In this document: positions 1-9,268 of the stretch, piece after piece
Numbering within the stretch: the first letter of the stretch is position 1
Layout: each line of letters opens with the position of its first letter
Assembly: GCF_007065885.1 (NCBI RefSeq)
Contig: NZ_CP041409.1
Span: forward strand, 1,659,501-1,723,500
From: Altererythrobacter sp. TH136
GTDB lineage: Bacteria; Pseudomonadota; Alphaproteobacteria; Sphingomonadales; Sphingomonadaceae
Direction of reading: 5' to 3'
Length of the DNA stretch: 64,000 nucleotides
Translations under genes and position numbers: made by a program
The notes under the pieces: model-generated
Told to the model about the DNA's origin: nothing
Databases searched by the model: none
What the model saw: only the letters and a program-made list of their open reading frames with translations

Positions 1-1353
1 GCCACGCCGTTGCGCTTCTCGTTCGGCGACCAGTACGTCGCGACCAGTTACCGGGTGACGCCGCAGACCAGGGTCGAGAACAGCCCGCTGGTCTTCGTCG
101 GCTATGGCATCAACGCGCCGGAACTCGGCTGGAACGACTATGCCGGCGTGGACATGAAGGGGAAGACCGCGGTCATCCTGGTCAACGATCCCGACTATGC
201 GATGGACGGTCAGGATGGCCTCTTCAAGGGTCGGCGGATGACCTACTACGGCCGCTGGACCTACAAGTTCGAGGAAGCTGCTCGCCAGGGCGCCGCCGCG
301 GCGATCATAGTCCACGACACGTTCCCGGCCGCGTATGGTTGGAACGTCGTCAACTCCAGCTGGACCGGCGCGCAATACTACGTCCAAACCGCCAACGACG
401 GGATGGACCAGACGATGGCCAATGGCTGGGTGCAGAAAGCCGCCGCCGAAGCGATCGTCGGTGCGGAGGGCAAGGACCTTGGCGCCCTGACCGCCGCTGC
501 CCAACGCAAGGGGTTCAAGGCTGTCCCGCTTGGCCTGACCGCCAGCTTCGGGTTCGACAACGCGGTTCGCAAATCGACCTCGCACAATGTGGTTGGCATT
601 CTGCCCGGCACGACCCGCCCGGACGAATATATGCTCTATTCCGGACACTGGGATCACCTGGGCCGGTGCACTCCCGACGCAACCGGCGACGACATCTGCA
701 ACGGCGCGGTCGACAACGCGACCGGCATCGGCGCGATCACGGCGCTGGCGGACGCCAACCACCGCGCCGGACCGACCGCGCGGAGCCAGGTGTTCATCGC
801 GCTGACGCTTGAGGAATCCGGGCTGCTCGGATCCGAATACTATGCCCAAAACCCGATCTACCCGTTGGCGCAGACCGTCGGCGGAGTGAACATCGATGCG
901 CTCGCCCCGGGTGGGAGCGCGCGCGATTACATGATGACCGGAGGCGACAAGTCCGACCTGACCACGTTGTTCAACCAGACGCTGGCTCAGCAAGGTCTGC
1001 GCGGTTCGCCCGAAGCGGAGCCTGAGAAAGGCTACTATTACCGCTCCGACCACTTCAGCCTCGCCAAGCGCGGCGTGCCGATGTTCTACGTCGATCGGGG
1101 GCTCGATCTGATCGCCGGCGGTACCGCAGCCGGGCAAGCGGCGGCGGATGATTATGTCCAGAACCGGTATCACGCGCCGAGCGACGAGTGGTCGGATGCG
1201 TGGGACTGGTCCGGCATGACCACCGACCTCGCGCTGTTCTACCAGCTTGGCCGTTCGCTCGCCGAGAGCAGCACGTGGCCGAACTGGCACACCACGGACG
1301 AGTTCCGCGCCATCCGCGACAAGAGCTGCGCCAGCAGCGCTGCCGGCTGCTGA
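1..1353 (+). CDS. M28 family metallopeptidase, 5'-truncated
   Basis: The reading frame is open from base 1, so the N-terminus lies outside the window. The visible 450 residues begin in a protease-associated-like region (VFVGYGINAPELGWNDY) and continue into a zinc aminopeptidase core. Expected metal-binding stretches are present: SGHWDHLG, NGAVDNATG, LTLEESGLLGSEYY, NIDALAPGG and YYRSDHFSLAKRGVP. Members of M28 are usually exported di-zinc aminopeptidases that release N-terminal amino acids from peptides; export cannot be checked here because the signal peptide is missing. The stop lies 10 bases before the start of the agmatine deiminase, so the two may be co-transcribed. Family is confident, exact substrate unknown. 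Confidence 0.9.
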   Translation, partial: ATPLRFSFGDQYVATSYRVTPQTRVENSPLVFVGYGINAPELGWNDYAGVDMKGKTAVILVNDPDYAMDGQDGLFKGRRMTYYGRWTYKFEEAARQGAAAAIIVHDTFPAAYGWNVVNSSWTGAQYYVQTANDGMDQTMANGWVQKAAAEAIVGAEGKDLGALTAAAQRKGFKAVPLGLTASFGFDNAVRKSTSHNVVGILPGTTRPDEYMLYSGHWDHLGRCTPDATGDDICNGAVDNATGIGAITALADANHRAGPTARSQVFIALTLEESGLLGSEYYAQNPIYPLAQTVGGVNIDALAPGGSARDYMMTGGDKSDLTTLFNQTLAQQGLRGSPEAEPEKGYYYRSDHFSLAKRGVPMFYVDRGLDLIAGGTAAGQAAADDYVQNRYHAPSDEWSDAWDWSGMTTDLALFYQLGRSLAESSTWPNWHTTDEFRAIRDKSCASSAAGC

Positions 1354-1363
1354 TACTCGCTCG

Positions 1364-2341
1364 ATGTCCGCGTTGATGCCGCCGGAGTGGGCGCCGCAGG
1401 CCTGGCTGTGGATCGGCTTCCCGCACGATGCGGAGGAATGGCCAGGCTACCTGTCGCGCGCGCAGGAGCAGATGGCGGCGTTCGCGAACGCGGTTGCCGA
1501 AAGCGGGCAGGAGGTTCGCCTGCTGGTGCGGCACGCGGCGAACGAAGCGCGTGCGGCAAGCCTGGTTATGGGGGCGGTGAAGCTTGAGCGGCGCGCCTAC
1601 GGCGATGTGTGGGTGCGCGACACCGGACCCCTCGTCCGCGGCGACGGAAACGCGCTGCGCTGCCGCTTCAACGGCTGGGGCGGCAAGTACCTGATGGAAG
1701 GCGACCAGACGATCGGCGCCGAACTCGCCCGCGATGCCGGCCTGCCGGTCGTGGAGACCGACTGGATCCTTGAAGGCGGTGCGATCGACGGCGACGGCAC
1801 CGGCCTCGTCGCGACCACCGAACAATGCCTGCTCAACTCGAACCGCAATCCGCAGCTGTCGCGCGGCGACATCGAACAGCGATTGGCGGCCGATCTCGGC
1901 CTGGACAGGGTCCTGTGGCTTGGCGACGGGTTGTTGAACGATCACACCGATGGCCATGTCGACAACCTTGCCCGGTTCGTGGCGCCGAACCGGCTGGCGC
2001 TCCCGCGGGGGACGGGGGCGGACGATCCAAACGCGAGAGTCTATGCCGACGCGAGGGACCGCGCCGAGGCGTTCGGCGTCCAGGTGGCCGACATCCCGTC
2101 GCCCGGCCTGATCACGCGCGGCGATTTCATCGAGCCGGCGAGCTACGCCAACTTCGCGATCACGACCAATCTGGTCGTCGTCCCCACGTTCGGCTCGGTG
2201 CACGATGACGAGGGGGTCGCTGCGATCGCGGACCTCTTTCCCGATCGCGCGACCATCGGCCTGCCCGCCGATGCGGTACTCGCGGGCGGCGGCGGCTTTC
2301 ACTGCGCCAGTCAGCAGATGCCGGCTTTAACTTCGCCTTAG
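1364..2341 (+). CDS. aguA: agmatine deiminase family protein
   Basis: A 325-residue protein of the porphyromonas-type peptidylarginine deiminase/agmatine deiminase superfamily. It hydrolyses a guanidinium group, typically agmatine to N-carbamoylputrescine in the putrescine branch of arginine breakdown. Visible family stretches are DVWVRDTGP, the ILEGGAIDGDG segment, NDHTDGHVDN around the catalytic Asp-His, and the C-terminal GGGGFHCASQQ that carries the nucleophilic cysteine. The frame is open further upstream, but the ATG at 1364 directly precedes a normal N-terminus (MSALMPPEW). It is slightly shorter than the usual 340-370 residues. Agmatine is the likeliest substrate; a free-arginine or peptidylarginine activity cannot be excluded. 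Confidence 0.88.
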   Translation: MSALMPPEWAPQAWLWIGFPHDAEEWPGYLSRAQEQMAAFANAVAESGQEVRLLVRHAANEARAASLVMGAVKLERRAYGDVWVRDTGPLVRGDGNALRCRFNGWGGKYLMEGDQTIGAELARDAGLPVVETDWILEGGAIDGDGTGLVATTEQCLLNSNRNPQLSRGDIEQRLAADLGLDRVLWLGDGLLNDHTDGHVDNLARFVAPNRLALPRGTGADDPNARVYADARDRAEAFGVQVADIPSPGLITRGDFIEPASYANFAITTNLVVVPTFGSVHDDEGVAAIADLFPDRATIGLPADAVLAGGGGFHCASQQMPALTSP

Positions 2342-2365
2342 CTTCTTGGCGCGCATGACGCGCAC

Positions 2366-2488
2366 ATGGCCAAGGCTGTCGCCCGTATCCTGACCACCGA
2401 ATCGCCACTGAGCGAAATCGCCCGGTTCGCGCTGGTGACCAGCTGTCCGCTCGCGATGATCCTCGCCGGACGCGCGCTGCCGTTCTAG
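2366..2488 (+). CDS. possible 40-residue small protein
   Basis: A short ATG frame begins 24 bases after the deiminase stop and encodes about 40 residues (MAKAVARILTTESPLSEIAR, ending RALPF). The middle carries a hydrophobic stretch (FALVTSCPLAMILAG) that could be one weak membrane segment. I do not recognise a family. Same strand and close spacing make co-translation possible, but there is no clear ribosome binding site, and so short a frame can arise by chance in GC-rich DNA. Confidence 0.25.
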   Translation: MAKAVARILTTESPLSEIARFALVTSCPLAMILAGRALPF

Positions 2489-2582
2489 GTCGGACGCGCC
2501 CGTCTGGCGCATCCGCATCAGTCTCGATCAATCGCCGGATTTCATAAGCGCGCGATCAGATCGCTGCCGCCGAGGCGCAACG

Positions 2583-4610
2583 TCACCGCAAGTCGGGCGG
2601 GGTAGCCTCCGCTGTCAGTAGCGCGATTGCGTCGTCGAGCGGCATGACCTTCTGGTGTTCGGCCCCGAGCGTACGCAGCGCGACCGTGCCTTCATCCGCC
2701 TCCCGCTTGCCGACGACCAGCAGGTGAGGGACCTTCTTGAGGCTGTGCTCGCGCACCTTGTAATTGATCTTCTCGTTGCGGAGATCCGCCTCCACCCGCA
2801 CGCCCGCGGCCCGGAGCTTGGCCAGCACCTGTTCCCCGTACTCATCCGCATCCGACACGATGGTGGTGACCACCGCCTGGGTCGGCGCCAGCCACACGGG
2901 CAGCTTGCCGGCAAAATGTTCGATCAGGATGCCGATGAAGCGCTCGAACGTGCCCAGGATCGCGCGATGCAGCATCACCGGCCGGTGTCGTTCGCCGTCT
3001 TCGCCGATGTAGCTGGCGTCGAGCCGCTCGGGCAGCACCCGGTCGGACTGGATCGTGCCGACCTGCCACGTCCGGCCAATCGCGTCGGTCAGGTGGAATT
3101 CCAGCTTCGGCGCATAGAAGGCGCCCTCGCCCGGCAGTTCTTCCCAGCCAAACTCCTCCGTCGCCCGGCCCGAAGCGATCACCGCCTGGCGTAGCTCCTC
3201 TTCGGCAGTGTCCCACATCTCGTCCGAACCGAAGCGCTTCTCCGGCCTCAGCGCCAGCTTGATCGCGTACTGATCGAAACCGAGGTGGTGATAGACACTG
3301 TCGAGCAGGTCGCAGAAATCGCGCACTTCCTGGACCAGCTGATCCTCGCGCACGAAGATGTGCGCATCGTCCTGGGTGAACTGGCGCACGCGCATGATGC
3401 CGTGGAGCGCGCCATGAGGCTCGTTGCGGTGGCAGCAACCGAATTCCGCCATCTTAAGCGGCAGGTCGCGGTAGCTGGTGATCCCCTGCTTGAAGATCAG
3501 CACGTGCGCCGGGCAGTTCATGGGCTTGAGCGCCATCCACTCGGCATCGTCCGATACCAGCGGGCCTTCGTCCTCGGTATTGGGCACCTCGTCGGGTATG
3601 ACGAACATGTTCTCGCGGTATTTGCCCCAGTGGCCGGACTTCTCCCACTGGCGCGCGTCCATCACCTGCGGCGTCTTCACCTCGACATAGCCAGCCGCGT
3701 CGAGCCGGCGACGCATGTACGCCTCAAGCTCGCGCCAGATCTTGTAGCCCTGCGGATGCCAGAACACGCTGCCGTGCGCCTCCTCCTGCAGGTGGAACAA
3801 GTCCATTTCGCGGCCCAGCTTACGGTGGTCGCGCTTGGCCGCTTCCTCCAGCCGGTGGAGGTGCGCGTCGAGCTGTTTCTTGTTGAGCCAGCCGGTGCCG
3901 TAGATGCGCGTAAGCTGCGCATTCTTCTGATCGCCGCGCCAGTACGCCCCCGCCACGCGCGTCAGCTTGAACGCTTGCGGATCGAGCTTGCCCGTGGACG
4001 GCAGATGCGGGCCGCGGCACATGTCCAGCCACGCGTCCTCTTCCCCGGGACCGCCCGACCAATAGACGGTCAGTTCCTCATGCTCGGGAAGCTCGGCCGC
4101 CCATTCGGCCTTGAAGCTCTCGCCGTGGTCCTGCCAGCGCTTGATCAGGTCCGCGCGTGACCAGACCTCGCGGTGGAGCGGTTTGTCCGCGCGGATGATC
4201 TGGCGCATCTTGTCTTCGATCGCGGGAAGGTCGTCGATGGAAAACGGCGCGCGGCTGGCCGGCGCCATCACGTCGTAATAGAACCCGTCGTCGGTCGCGG
4301 GCCCGAACGTGATCTGCGTGCCGGGCCACAACGCCTGGATCGCTTCAGCGAGAACGTGGGCGAAGTCATGCCGCGCCAGTTCCAGCGCGTCGGCTTCGTC
4401 GCGGCTGGTCACCAGCGCCACCTGCGCATCGCCTTCGAAAGGACGGTTGAGGTCGCGCAGCTCCGCCCCGGACCCGTGATCGACCCGCGCGGCGATGGCC
4501 GCCTTGGCCAGGCCGGGCCCGATGGCCGCGGCGACGTCGGCCGGAGTGCTGCCCTGCGGCATTTCGCGCACCGATCCATCGGGGAGGCTGATCTTGAGAA
4601 GCTCGCTCAT
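2583..4610 (-). CDS. thrS: threonyl-tRNA synthetase
   Basis: A full-length class II synthetase of 675 residues that charges tRNA-Thr in the cytoplasm. Order of domains: N-terminal TGS domain ([14 protein letters not shown]), the HxxxH editing domain ([11 protein letters not shown]), catalytic core with motif 2 ([30 protein letters not shown]) and the zinc-site cysteine in [10 protein letters not shown], and the C-terminal anticodon-binding domain ([12 protein letters not shown] onward). The ATG at 4610 is followed immediately by a normal TGS domain. Upstream on the same strand is a short reading frame rich in threonine codons (4735-4818) with stable hairpins, implying attenuation by threonyl-tRNA supply. 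The neighbour on the far side of the leader is an unrelated phosphatase gene. Confidence 0.98.
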   Translation of the reverse strand: MSELLKISLPDGSVREMPQGSTPADVAAAIGPGLAKAAIAARVDHGSGAELRDLNRPFEGDAQVALVTSRDEADALELARHDFAHVLAEAIQALWPGTQITFGPATDDGFYYDVMAPASRAPFSIDDLPAIEDKMRQIIRADKPLHREVWSRADLIKRWQDHGESFKAEWAAELPEHEELTVYWSGGPGEEDAWLDMCRGPHLPSTGKLDPQAFKLTRVAGAYWRGDQKNAQLTRIYGTGWLNKKQLDAHLHRLEEAAKRDHRKLGREMDLFHLQEEAHGSVFWHPQGYKIWRELEAYMRRRLDAAGYVEVKTPQVMDARQWEKSGHWGKYRENMFVIPDEVPNTEDEGPLVSDDAEWMALKPMNCPAHVLIFKQGITSYRDLPLKMAEFGCCHRNEPHGALHGIMRVRQFTQDDAHIFVREDQLVQEVRDFCDLLDSVYHHLGFDQYAIKLALRPEKRFGSDEMWDTAEEELRQAVIASGRATEEFGWEELPGEGAFYAPKLEFHLTDAIGRTWQVGTIQSDRVLPERLDASYIGEDGERHRPVMLHRAILGTFERFIGILIEHFAGKLPVWLAPTQAVVTTIVSDADEYGEQVLAKLRAAGVRVEADLRNEKINYKVREHSLKKVPHLLVVGKREADEGTVALRTLGAEHQKVMPLDDAIALLTAEATPPDLR

Positions 4611-4662
4611 ACGTTCCGTCCGTCGTTTGGCGCGCCCATGGCAGAAAGGGGGCCGCGCCGGA

Positions 4663-4769
4663 AGGCGTCAGAAAGGAGGACTGCTTCGGGAGGATGACGC
4701 CTGCCGCCCGAAGCCGGGCGGCGGCGGCGCGGGATCAGCCCGCGACCGACCGCCCCCGGATTGCCGGGG
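4663..4769 (-). promoter_or_regulatory. putative thrS attenuator region, hairpins after the leader Thr codons
   Basis: Downstream of the leader Thr codons several inverted repeats can form in the minus-strand RNA. CCCCGG (4769-4764) pairs with CCGGGG (4759-4754) and overlaps leader codons 17-22, so a ribosome stalled at Thr codons 14-17 would mask it. GCGGG/CCCGC flank the leader stop codon. A perfect 8-bp stem with a GCTT loop lies at 4722-4703. AGGCGTCA (minus strand, 4702-4695) can pair with TGACGCCT (4670-4663) across the spacer. I do not see an obvious long U-run, so the switch could act on transcription or on thrS translation. Confidence 0.5.
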
Positions 4770-4818
4770 TGGTGGTAGTCAGTGTCAGGATTCGCTGATG
4801 CGTCACGCCGATTGACAT
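4735..4818 (-). CDS. threonine-rich leader peptide of thrS
   Basis: On the minus strand an ATG at 4818 opens a 27-codon frame ending in TGA at 4737-4735, about 125 bases before the thrS start. Its middle reads ILTLTTTTP, encoded ACA CTG ACT ACC ACC ACC, and another Thr sits at position 6, giving six threonines in 27 residues and four consecutive codons. This is the classic design of an amino-acid attenuator: ribosome stalling at Thr codons when charged tRNA-Thr is low changes downstream RNA folding. It sits directly in front of the gene for the enzyme that charges that tRNA. It is far too short to be found by ordinary gene calling. The coding content is directly visible; the regulatory role is inferred. 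Confidence 0.75.
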   Translation of the reverse strand: MSIGVTHQRILTLTTTTPAIRGRSVAG

Positions 4819-4830
4819 ACGCCGCAAAGA

Positions 4831-6495
4831 CTATCCGCTCAACCCTTCGGTCAGGCGCCGGGCGCCAAAGTCGGCGGACAGCCGGTGCGTTCCCGCCAGC
4901 GTGCTCGACCGCTGCTTCACAGAGTCGGTAAACCGCCATTCGCATGTCGCGTTCGCGTGCGTCAGTTCGACCGCCATGTAGCCGCGGCGGGAGGTGTCGC
5001 ACCATTTGAGGGAACCGCTGGTCTGCACCAGCGCGCGGGCGAGATCCGCCGGCTTGACGAACGGCAGGTAGGTCTCGACCCCGGGCGAGGTGACCGAGGT
5101 GCCGGCGAACTCCACCCCGACTCCGCCAAGATCGCTTGCCCAGGCGTTGTGACTGTCGCCCGACAGCACCACCAGGTTCGCTTCTGCTTCTCGCGCCGAG
5201 TTGAGCAGGCGATTGCGGGCGGCGGGGTAGCCGTCCCACGAATCCATGTTGAACGGCAGCCCGGCGTCGCTCGCCGCCAGGAGCCCGGCCATGCGCGAGC
5301 GCGCCAGCTTCTCGATTTCCGGTTCGAGCTTGAGCGATACGGTCGGTGGCAGCAGCACCGTGCCCATCACCACCTGCTGCACCAGAACCTGCCATTTGCG
5401 CCCCGATTGGACGGAGGACTTCAATCCGGCATCGAGCCAGCGTTCCTGCGCCGGTCCCATCAGGGTCCGCTGCGGATCCATGTACGCGCCGTCGTGGAAG
5501 CTGCGCAGAGTGGTTGCGGCCTGTTCCGGCGCCACTCCCTTGACGACATCGCTCAGGTTGAACTGCTTGTCGCGCGCGGAGAGGCGGGTTTCCAACCGGA
5601 ACAGCGTCGCCAGATCGCCGACATCGTACCGCGCCCACGGGTCGTCGCTGATCGGCAGCCACTCCTGGCGCGCCTGCATGGCCGCCTTCCGGCGGGCGGA
5701 CCACGTGCCTTCTGTCGCTTCGGTGTGATTTTCCGCGCCGCCGCGCCAGGCATCGTTGGCGATCTCGTGATCGTCGAACACTGCGATCATCGGGTATAGC
5801 TGATGCAGGCGAGCCAGGTCGGGGTCGCGGCGATAGCTGGCGTAACGCAGGCGGTAGTCGGCAAGGTGGATCGCCTCGCTCAGCGGGTCCGCGATCCGGC
5901 CATCGACCCGCTGCTTTTCCGTCGGATATGTTTCACGGTCGTATTCGTAGAAGTAGTCGCCGAGGTGGACCGCAAGATCAAACGCGTCGTCCTCGTTGGC
6001 GTGTGCATACGCATTGAAATACCCAAAGCCGAGGTTGGAGCAGCTGAATACCGCCATCCGAAAGCGATCGGTTGCGCCTTCGGGCAGGGTGCGCGTGCGG
6101 CCAACCGCGGAGATCGAGCCGTCAGGCGCGATAAAGCGGTAGTGATACCATCTCGCCGGCTTGAGCCCTTGAGCGATCGCCTTGGCACACCAGTCGCGTT
6201 GCGGATCGGCGGTAACGCTGCCGCCGGATACCGCCCGCGCAAAGTCGGCGGTCTCCGATACCTCGAACCTGAGACGAGCGGGAGCGGCGGCGGCGAAGCG
6301 GGTCCATAACAGGACCGACCTGGCCGATGGTTCCCCGCTGGCGACGCCGTGGGTGAACCCTCGGGCGGCTTGGGCCGCCACCGGCGCGGCGGCCAGGCCA
6401 AGGCCGAGAGCGCCTCCCAAGAGCAGCGCCCGGCGATCGAGTGCGATGGTGTGCAACAGGGCTGGTGGCTGGCGTGACATGCGGTTGCGTCCCAT
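4831..6495 (-). CDS. phoD: Tat-exported PhoD-like alkaline phosphatase
   Basis: About 554 residues from the ATG at 6495 (or 549 from 6480). The N-terminus has a twin-arginine signal (LDRRALLLGGALGLGLAAAP, ending AQA), so a folded metalloenzyme is probably exported. The body follows the PhoD family of calcium/iron phosphatase-phosphodiesterases: GVASGEPSARSVLLWTRF at the start of the mature domain, AVFSCSN, AVHLGDYFYEYDRE, AVFDDHEIANDAWRGG, and VVLSGDSHNAWASDL. The open frame extends 255 codons further upstream, but that stretch is antisense to the neighbouring hydrolase and is not real coding. Likely role is phosphate release from organic phosphoesters in the periplasm. No clear Pho box was identified. 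Confidence 0.92.
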   Translation of the reverse strand: MGRNRMSRQPPALLHTIALDRRALLLGGALGLGLAAAPVAAQAARGFTHGVASGEPSARSVLLWTRFAAAAPARLRFEVSETADFARAVSGGSVTADPQRDWCAKAIAQGLKPARWYHYRFIAPDGSISAVGRTRTLPEGATDRFRMAVFSCSNLGFGYFNAYAHANEDDAFDLAVHLGDYFYEYDRETYPTEKQRVDGRIADPLSEAIHLADYRLRYASYRRDPDLARLHQLYPMIAVFDDHEIANDAWRGGAENHTEATEGTWSARRKAAMQARQEWLPISDDPWARYDVGDLATLFRLETRLSARDKQFNLSDVVKGVAPEQAATTLRSFHDGAYMDPQRTLMGPAQERWLDAGLKSSVQSGRKWQVLVQQVVMGTVLLPPTVSLKLEPEIEKLARSRMAGLLAASDAGLPFNMDSWDGYPAARNRLLNSAREAEANLVVLSGDSHNAWASDLGGVGVEFAGTSVTSPGVETYLPFVKPADLARALVQTSGSLKWCDTSRRGYMAVELTHANATCEWRFTDSVKQRSSTLAGTHRLSADFGARRLTEGLSG

Positions 6496-6597
6496 GGAGT
6501 AGCGCCAGCTATGCTGCCTGCATGACGTCGCCGTGTCACGCGGCGATCGCGCCTGGCGGATTGACCATGCCCCCCTCCCGTGGCCTAGACCTGGGGC

Positions 6598-7317
6598 ATG
6601 GATACCGTTCGCTTTCACCCCGTCGCCGGCCGCCAGATCGCCTACCGTTTCCGTCCGGGGTCCGGGCCAGCATTGGTGTTCCTGCCCGGCTACCGATCGG
6701 ACATGGCGGGGATCAAGGCAGGCGCCTTCTACCAGTGGGCGGCCGAACAGGGCCGCGCCTGTCTGCTGCTGGACTATTCCGGATGCGGCCAATCGGAGGG
6801 GGACTTCGCTGATGGTTCGCTCAGCCGCTGGCGCGACGAGGTGGTGGCGCTGATCGATGCGCTGGTGGAGCAGCCGGTGGTGCTGATCGGATCGTCGATG
6901 GGCGGGTGGCTGATGCTGCTGGTGGCGGAAATCCTGGAGGACCGGGTGCAGGGCCTCATGGGCATCGCCGCAGCGCCCGACTTCACCGAATGGGGTCGCA
7001 CGGACGAAGACAAGCGGCGCCTGTCTGCGGGCGAGACCATCTACGACGCCAGTCCGTATGGCCCCACTCCGTTCTATGCCGGCTTCTGGGCCGATGGTCA
7101 GGACAACCGGCGGCTGGAGGGAGAGATCACCCTCTCCTGCCCGGTGCGGTTGGTCCACGGCATGCGTGATCAGGTGGTGCCATGGGACATCTCCGTCCGA
7201 TTGGCGCAGTCCCTGCGTTCGAGCGAGGTTCACCTGACGCTGGTCAAGGACGGCGATCACAACTTGAGCCGCGAGCAGGATATCGCCTTGCTGCTGGGGA
7301 CTCTCGCCACCATCTGA
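6598..7317 (+). CDS. alpha/beta hydrolase
   Basis: A 239-residue single-domain serine hydrolase without signal peptide. The catalytic triad can be traced: nucleophile Ser in LIGSSMGGWLML, the acid in LVHGMRDQVVPWD, and His in VKDGDHNLSREQD. The HG-type oxyanion stretch is VFLPGYRSDMAG. The sequence resembles the ABHD10/BAAT-like esterase and thioesterase branch common in alphaproteobacteria. Natural substrate cannot be read from sequence. It diverges from the phoD-like gene across about 100 bases and is followed 9 bases later by a TPR-like gene, so it probably heads a three-gene unit with 7327-8145 and 8142-9125. Confidence 0.88.
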   Translation: MDTVRFHPVAGRQIAYRFRPGSGPALVFLPGYRSDMAGIKAGAFYQWAAEQGRACLLLDYSGCGQSEGDFADGSLSRWRDEVVALIDALVEQPVVLIGSSMGGWLMLLVAEILEDRVQGLMGIAAAPDFTEWGRTDEDKRRLSAGETIYDASPYGPTPFYAGFWADGQDNRRLEGEITLSCPVRLVHGMRDQVVPWDISVRLAQSLRSSEVHLTLVKDGDHNLSREQDIALLLGTLATI

Positions 7318-7326
7318 AGGCTGACC

Positions 7327-8145
7327 ATGCTCAATGCTCTGCTACCCTTTCTGCTGATGCAGGTCGGCATTGCGCCGACGATGCCGACATTCAGCGACCT
7401 GCCGCCCGAACTGCGCGACCGGCCCGCCCGCGAGGAGGTCGCTTCGCCGCGCCCCCGGGCGACGACCGCGCTCGATACGTGCCTTAAGCTCGCTGCCAGC
7501 GATCCGGCGCGGGCGCGAACGCTTGCCGACGAATGGATCTCGCGCACGACCGGAGCGCAGCGCGCCGCAGGGAGCCATTGCCTGGGCATCGCGACGGCCA
7601 ACAGCGGAGACTGGGCCGCCGCCGCGGCCGCCTTCCTCGCCGCACGCGGCGATGCCGATGAACCACGCTTCCGCGCACGGATGAGCGCGCTCGCCGGAAG
7701 CGCGCTACTCGCCCAAGGCGAGCCGGACGCGGCGCTCGCCGCGCTGGACGTGGGGCAGGTTGATGCGGCTGGCGACGCCGAGCTGTCGGGCGCACTCCAG
7801 CTCGACCGGGCAAGCGCGCTGGTGTCTCTGGGCCGGGAAACGGACGCTGCTGCTGCGTTGAGTGAAGCCCGTGCTGCCGTTCCGCAGGATGCGCAGGCGT
7901 GGCTGCTGTCTGCGACGCTGTCGCGCCGCTTGGGCGATATGACCGGCGCGCAAACATTTATCGAACAAGCCGCGGCGCTCGATCCGCGGGATCCTGCTGT
8001 CGGGCTGGAAGCGGGGGTGATCGCCGCGCTTGATGGCCGGGACGAGGCGGCGCGCAAGTCGTTCGAGTCGGTGGTCGCTGCCTCTCCGGAGAGCGAACAA
8101 GGCGTCGCCGCCCAACGATACCTGGTGCAGTTGGCAGGCGAATGA
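7327..8145 (+). CDS. tetratricopeptide-like repeat protein
   Basis: A 272-residue, alanine-rich helical protein. The first 15 residues ([15 protein letters not shown]) are hydrophobic and may be a short signal or anchor. From about residue 90 the sequence shows TPR-like helix pairs: [94 protein letters not shown]. Such proteins are scaffolds for protein contacts. The last bases overlap the next gene by 4 (ATGA), indicating translational coupling. The specific partner is unknown. Confidence 0.75.
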   Translation: MLNALLPFLLMQVGIAPTMPTFSDLPPELRDRPAREEVASPRPRATTALDTCLKLAASDPARARTLADEWISRTTGAQRAAGSHCLGIATANSGDWAAAAAAFLAARGDADEPRFRARMSALAGSALLAQGEPDAALAALDVGQVDAAGDAELSGALQLDRASALVSLGRETDAAAALSEARAAVPQDAQAWLLSATLSRRLGDMTGAQTFIEQAAALDPRDPAVGLEAGVIAALDGRDEAARKSFESVVAASPESEQGVAAQRYLVQLAGE

Positions 8146-9125
8146 TCCCGCTATCGGTCCTCGATCTCGTGCCGGTGCGCGAAGGCGGCACGCTTGCCGA
8201 GGCGTTCGCCGCGACGGCGCGGCTGGCCCAGGTGGCCGAGCGGTCCGGCTACAAGCGCTTCTGGGTTGCCGAGCACCACGCGATGGACGGGATCGCCGGG
8301 GGCGCGACGGCGGTGGTCCTCGCTCACGTGGGACACGCAACCTCACGCATACGGATCGGTTCGGGCGGGATCATGCTGCCCAACCATAACCCGTTCACGA
8401 TCGCGGAGCAGTTCGGTACGCTGGACGCGATGTTTCCGGGCCGGATCGATCTTGGTCTGGGACGGGCACCGGGCGCGGGACCGGAGTTGCAGCGCGCTTT
8501 GCGCAAGAATCTGCACCAAGCCGCCGAGTTCTTCCCGCAGGACGTGGTCGAACTGCGCGCGCTGCTGACCGGCGAGCCTAAGCTGCCGCTCAAGGCCACG
8601 CCCGGCCATGGGGCCAACATTGAACTGTGGATGCTTGGTTCAAGCCTGTTCGGCGCCGACCTCGCAGCCCAGCTCGGCCTGCCCTACGCGTTCGCGTCGC
8701 ACTTCGCTCCCGATCACCTGGACGCGGCGCTGAAGCTTTATCGGGAGCGGTTCCGCCCTTCGCCCTGGCTCGATCAGCCGCACGCCATGGCCGCCATGAC
8801 CGTGTTCACCGCCGAAACGGATGCCGAGGCTGAGCTGATCGCTACTTCGCAGCAGCAAAGTTTCGTCCGGCTCCGCACCGGCGAGCCTGGAAAACTGCCG
8901 CCGCCGGTCCCGGGCTACCGGGATACCCTGTCGGCTCCGGCACAGAGCCTGCTCGCCCATATCGGCCAAGCGAGCGCTGTCGGATCGCCAGCCACCGTGC
9001 GCGCGGCGATCGGGCGCTTTGTCGAGCGGACGGCAGCGGACGAAATCGTCGTCTCGGGCGCGACGTTCGATCCTGCCGCGCGCGAACACTCACTTGTCCT
9101 GACGATGGAAGCGCTCGCCGGATAA
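8142..9125 (+). CDS. LLM class flavin-dependent oxidoreductase
   Basis: A 327-residue bacterial luciferase-like monooxygenase of the MsnO8/YhbW type. It starts with [12 protein letters not shown] and shows the family signature runs [57 protein letters not shown], and [29 protein letters not shown]. These enzymes use reduced FMN (or F420 in other branches) to oxygenate small molecules; most members in proteobacteria have no assigned substrate. It is translationally coupled to the TPR gene by an ATGA overlap. A 101-base gap with a palindrome separates it from the glutamate dehydrogenase gene. Confidence 0.9.
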   Translation: MIPLSVLDLVPVREGGTLAEAFAATARLAQVAERSGYKRFWVAEHHAMDGIAGGATAVVLAHVGHATSRIRIGSGGIMLPNHNPFTIAEQFGTLDAMFPGRIDLGLGRAPGAGPELQRALRKNLHQAAEFFPQDVVELRALLTGEPKLPLKATPGHGANIELWMLGSSLFGADLAAQLGLPYAFASHFAPDHLDAALKLYRERFRPSPWLDQPHAMAAMTVFTAETDAEAELIATSQQQSFVRLRTGEPGKLPPPVPGYRDTLSAPAQSLLAHIGQASAVGSPATVRAAIGRFVERTAADEIVVSGATFDPAAREHSLVLTMEALAG

Positions 9126-9200
9126 TAGCGGGCGTCGGCGCGTAGTAGCAGCGGCGTGGGGCGGGTTGCGGCCCGGCAGGCAAACGCCTATCGCGCCATT

Positions 9201-9219
9201 TTGCTGCACAGTGCAGCAA
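9201..9219. promoter_or_regulatory. perfect 19-bp palindrome upstream of the glutamate dehydrogenase gene
   Basis: TTGCTGCAC-A-GTGCAGCAA is a perfect inverted repeat around a single central base, about 50 bases before the dehydrogenase start and just upstream of a TAATAAT stretch that could be a -10 element. This is the position and symmetry of a dimeric repressor or activator operator. The TGC/GCA character is reminiscent of sites bound by PhaR-type regulators, but the spacing differs and I would not assign the binder. Confidence 0.5.
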
Positions 9220-9268
9220 CATAATAATGCGGCCCGCCGCCTCCCCTCGGGCCGATGGAGCACGCAGG

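Noticed and set aside
3285-4160. 291-codon plus-strand frame within thrS
   Set aside because: Mirror frame of a strongly conserved synthetase gene, typical for high-GC DNA.
6496-7260. 255-codon N-terminal extension of the PhoD-like frame
   Set aside because: It is antisense to a convincing hydrolase gene, and the Tat signal begins at 6495.
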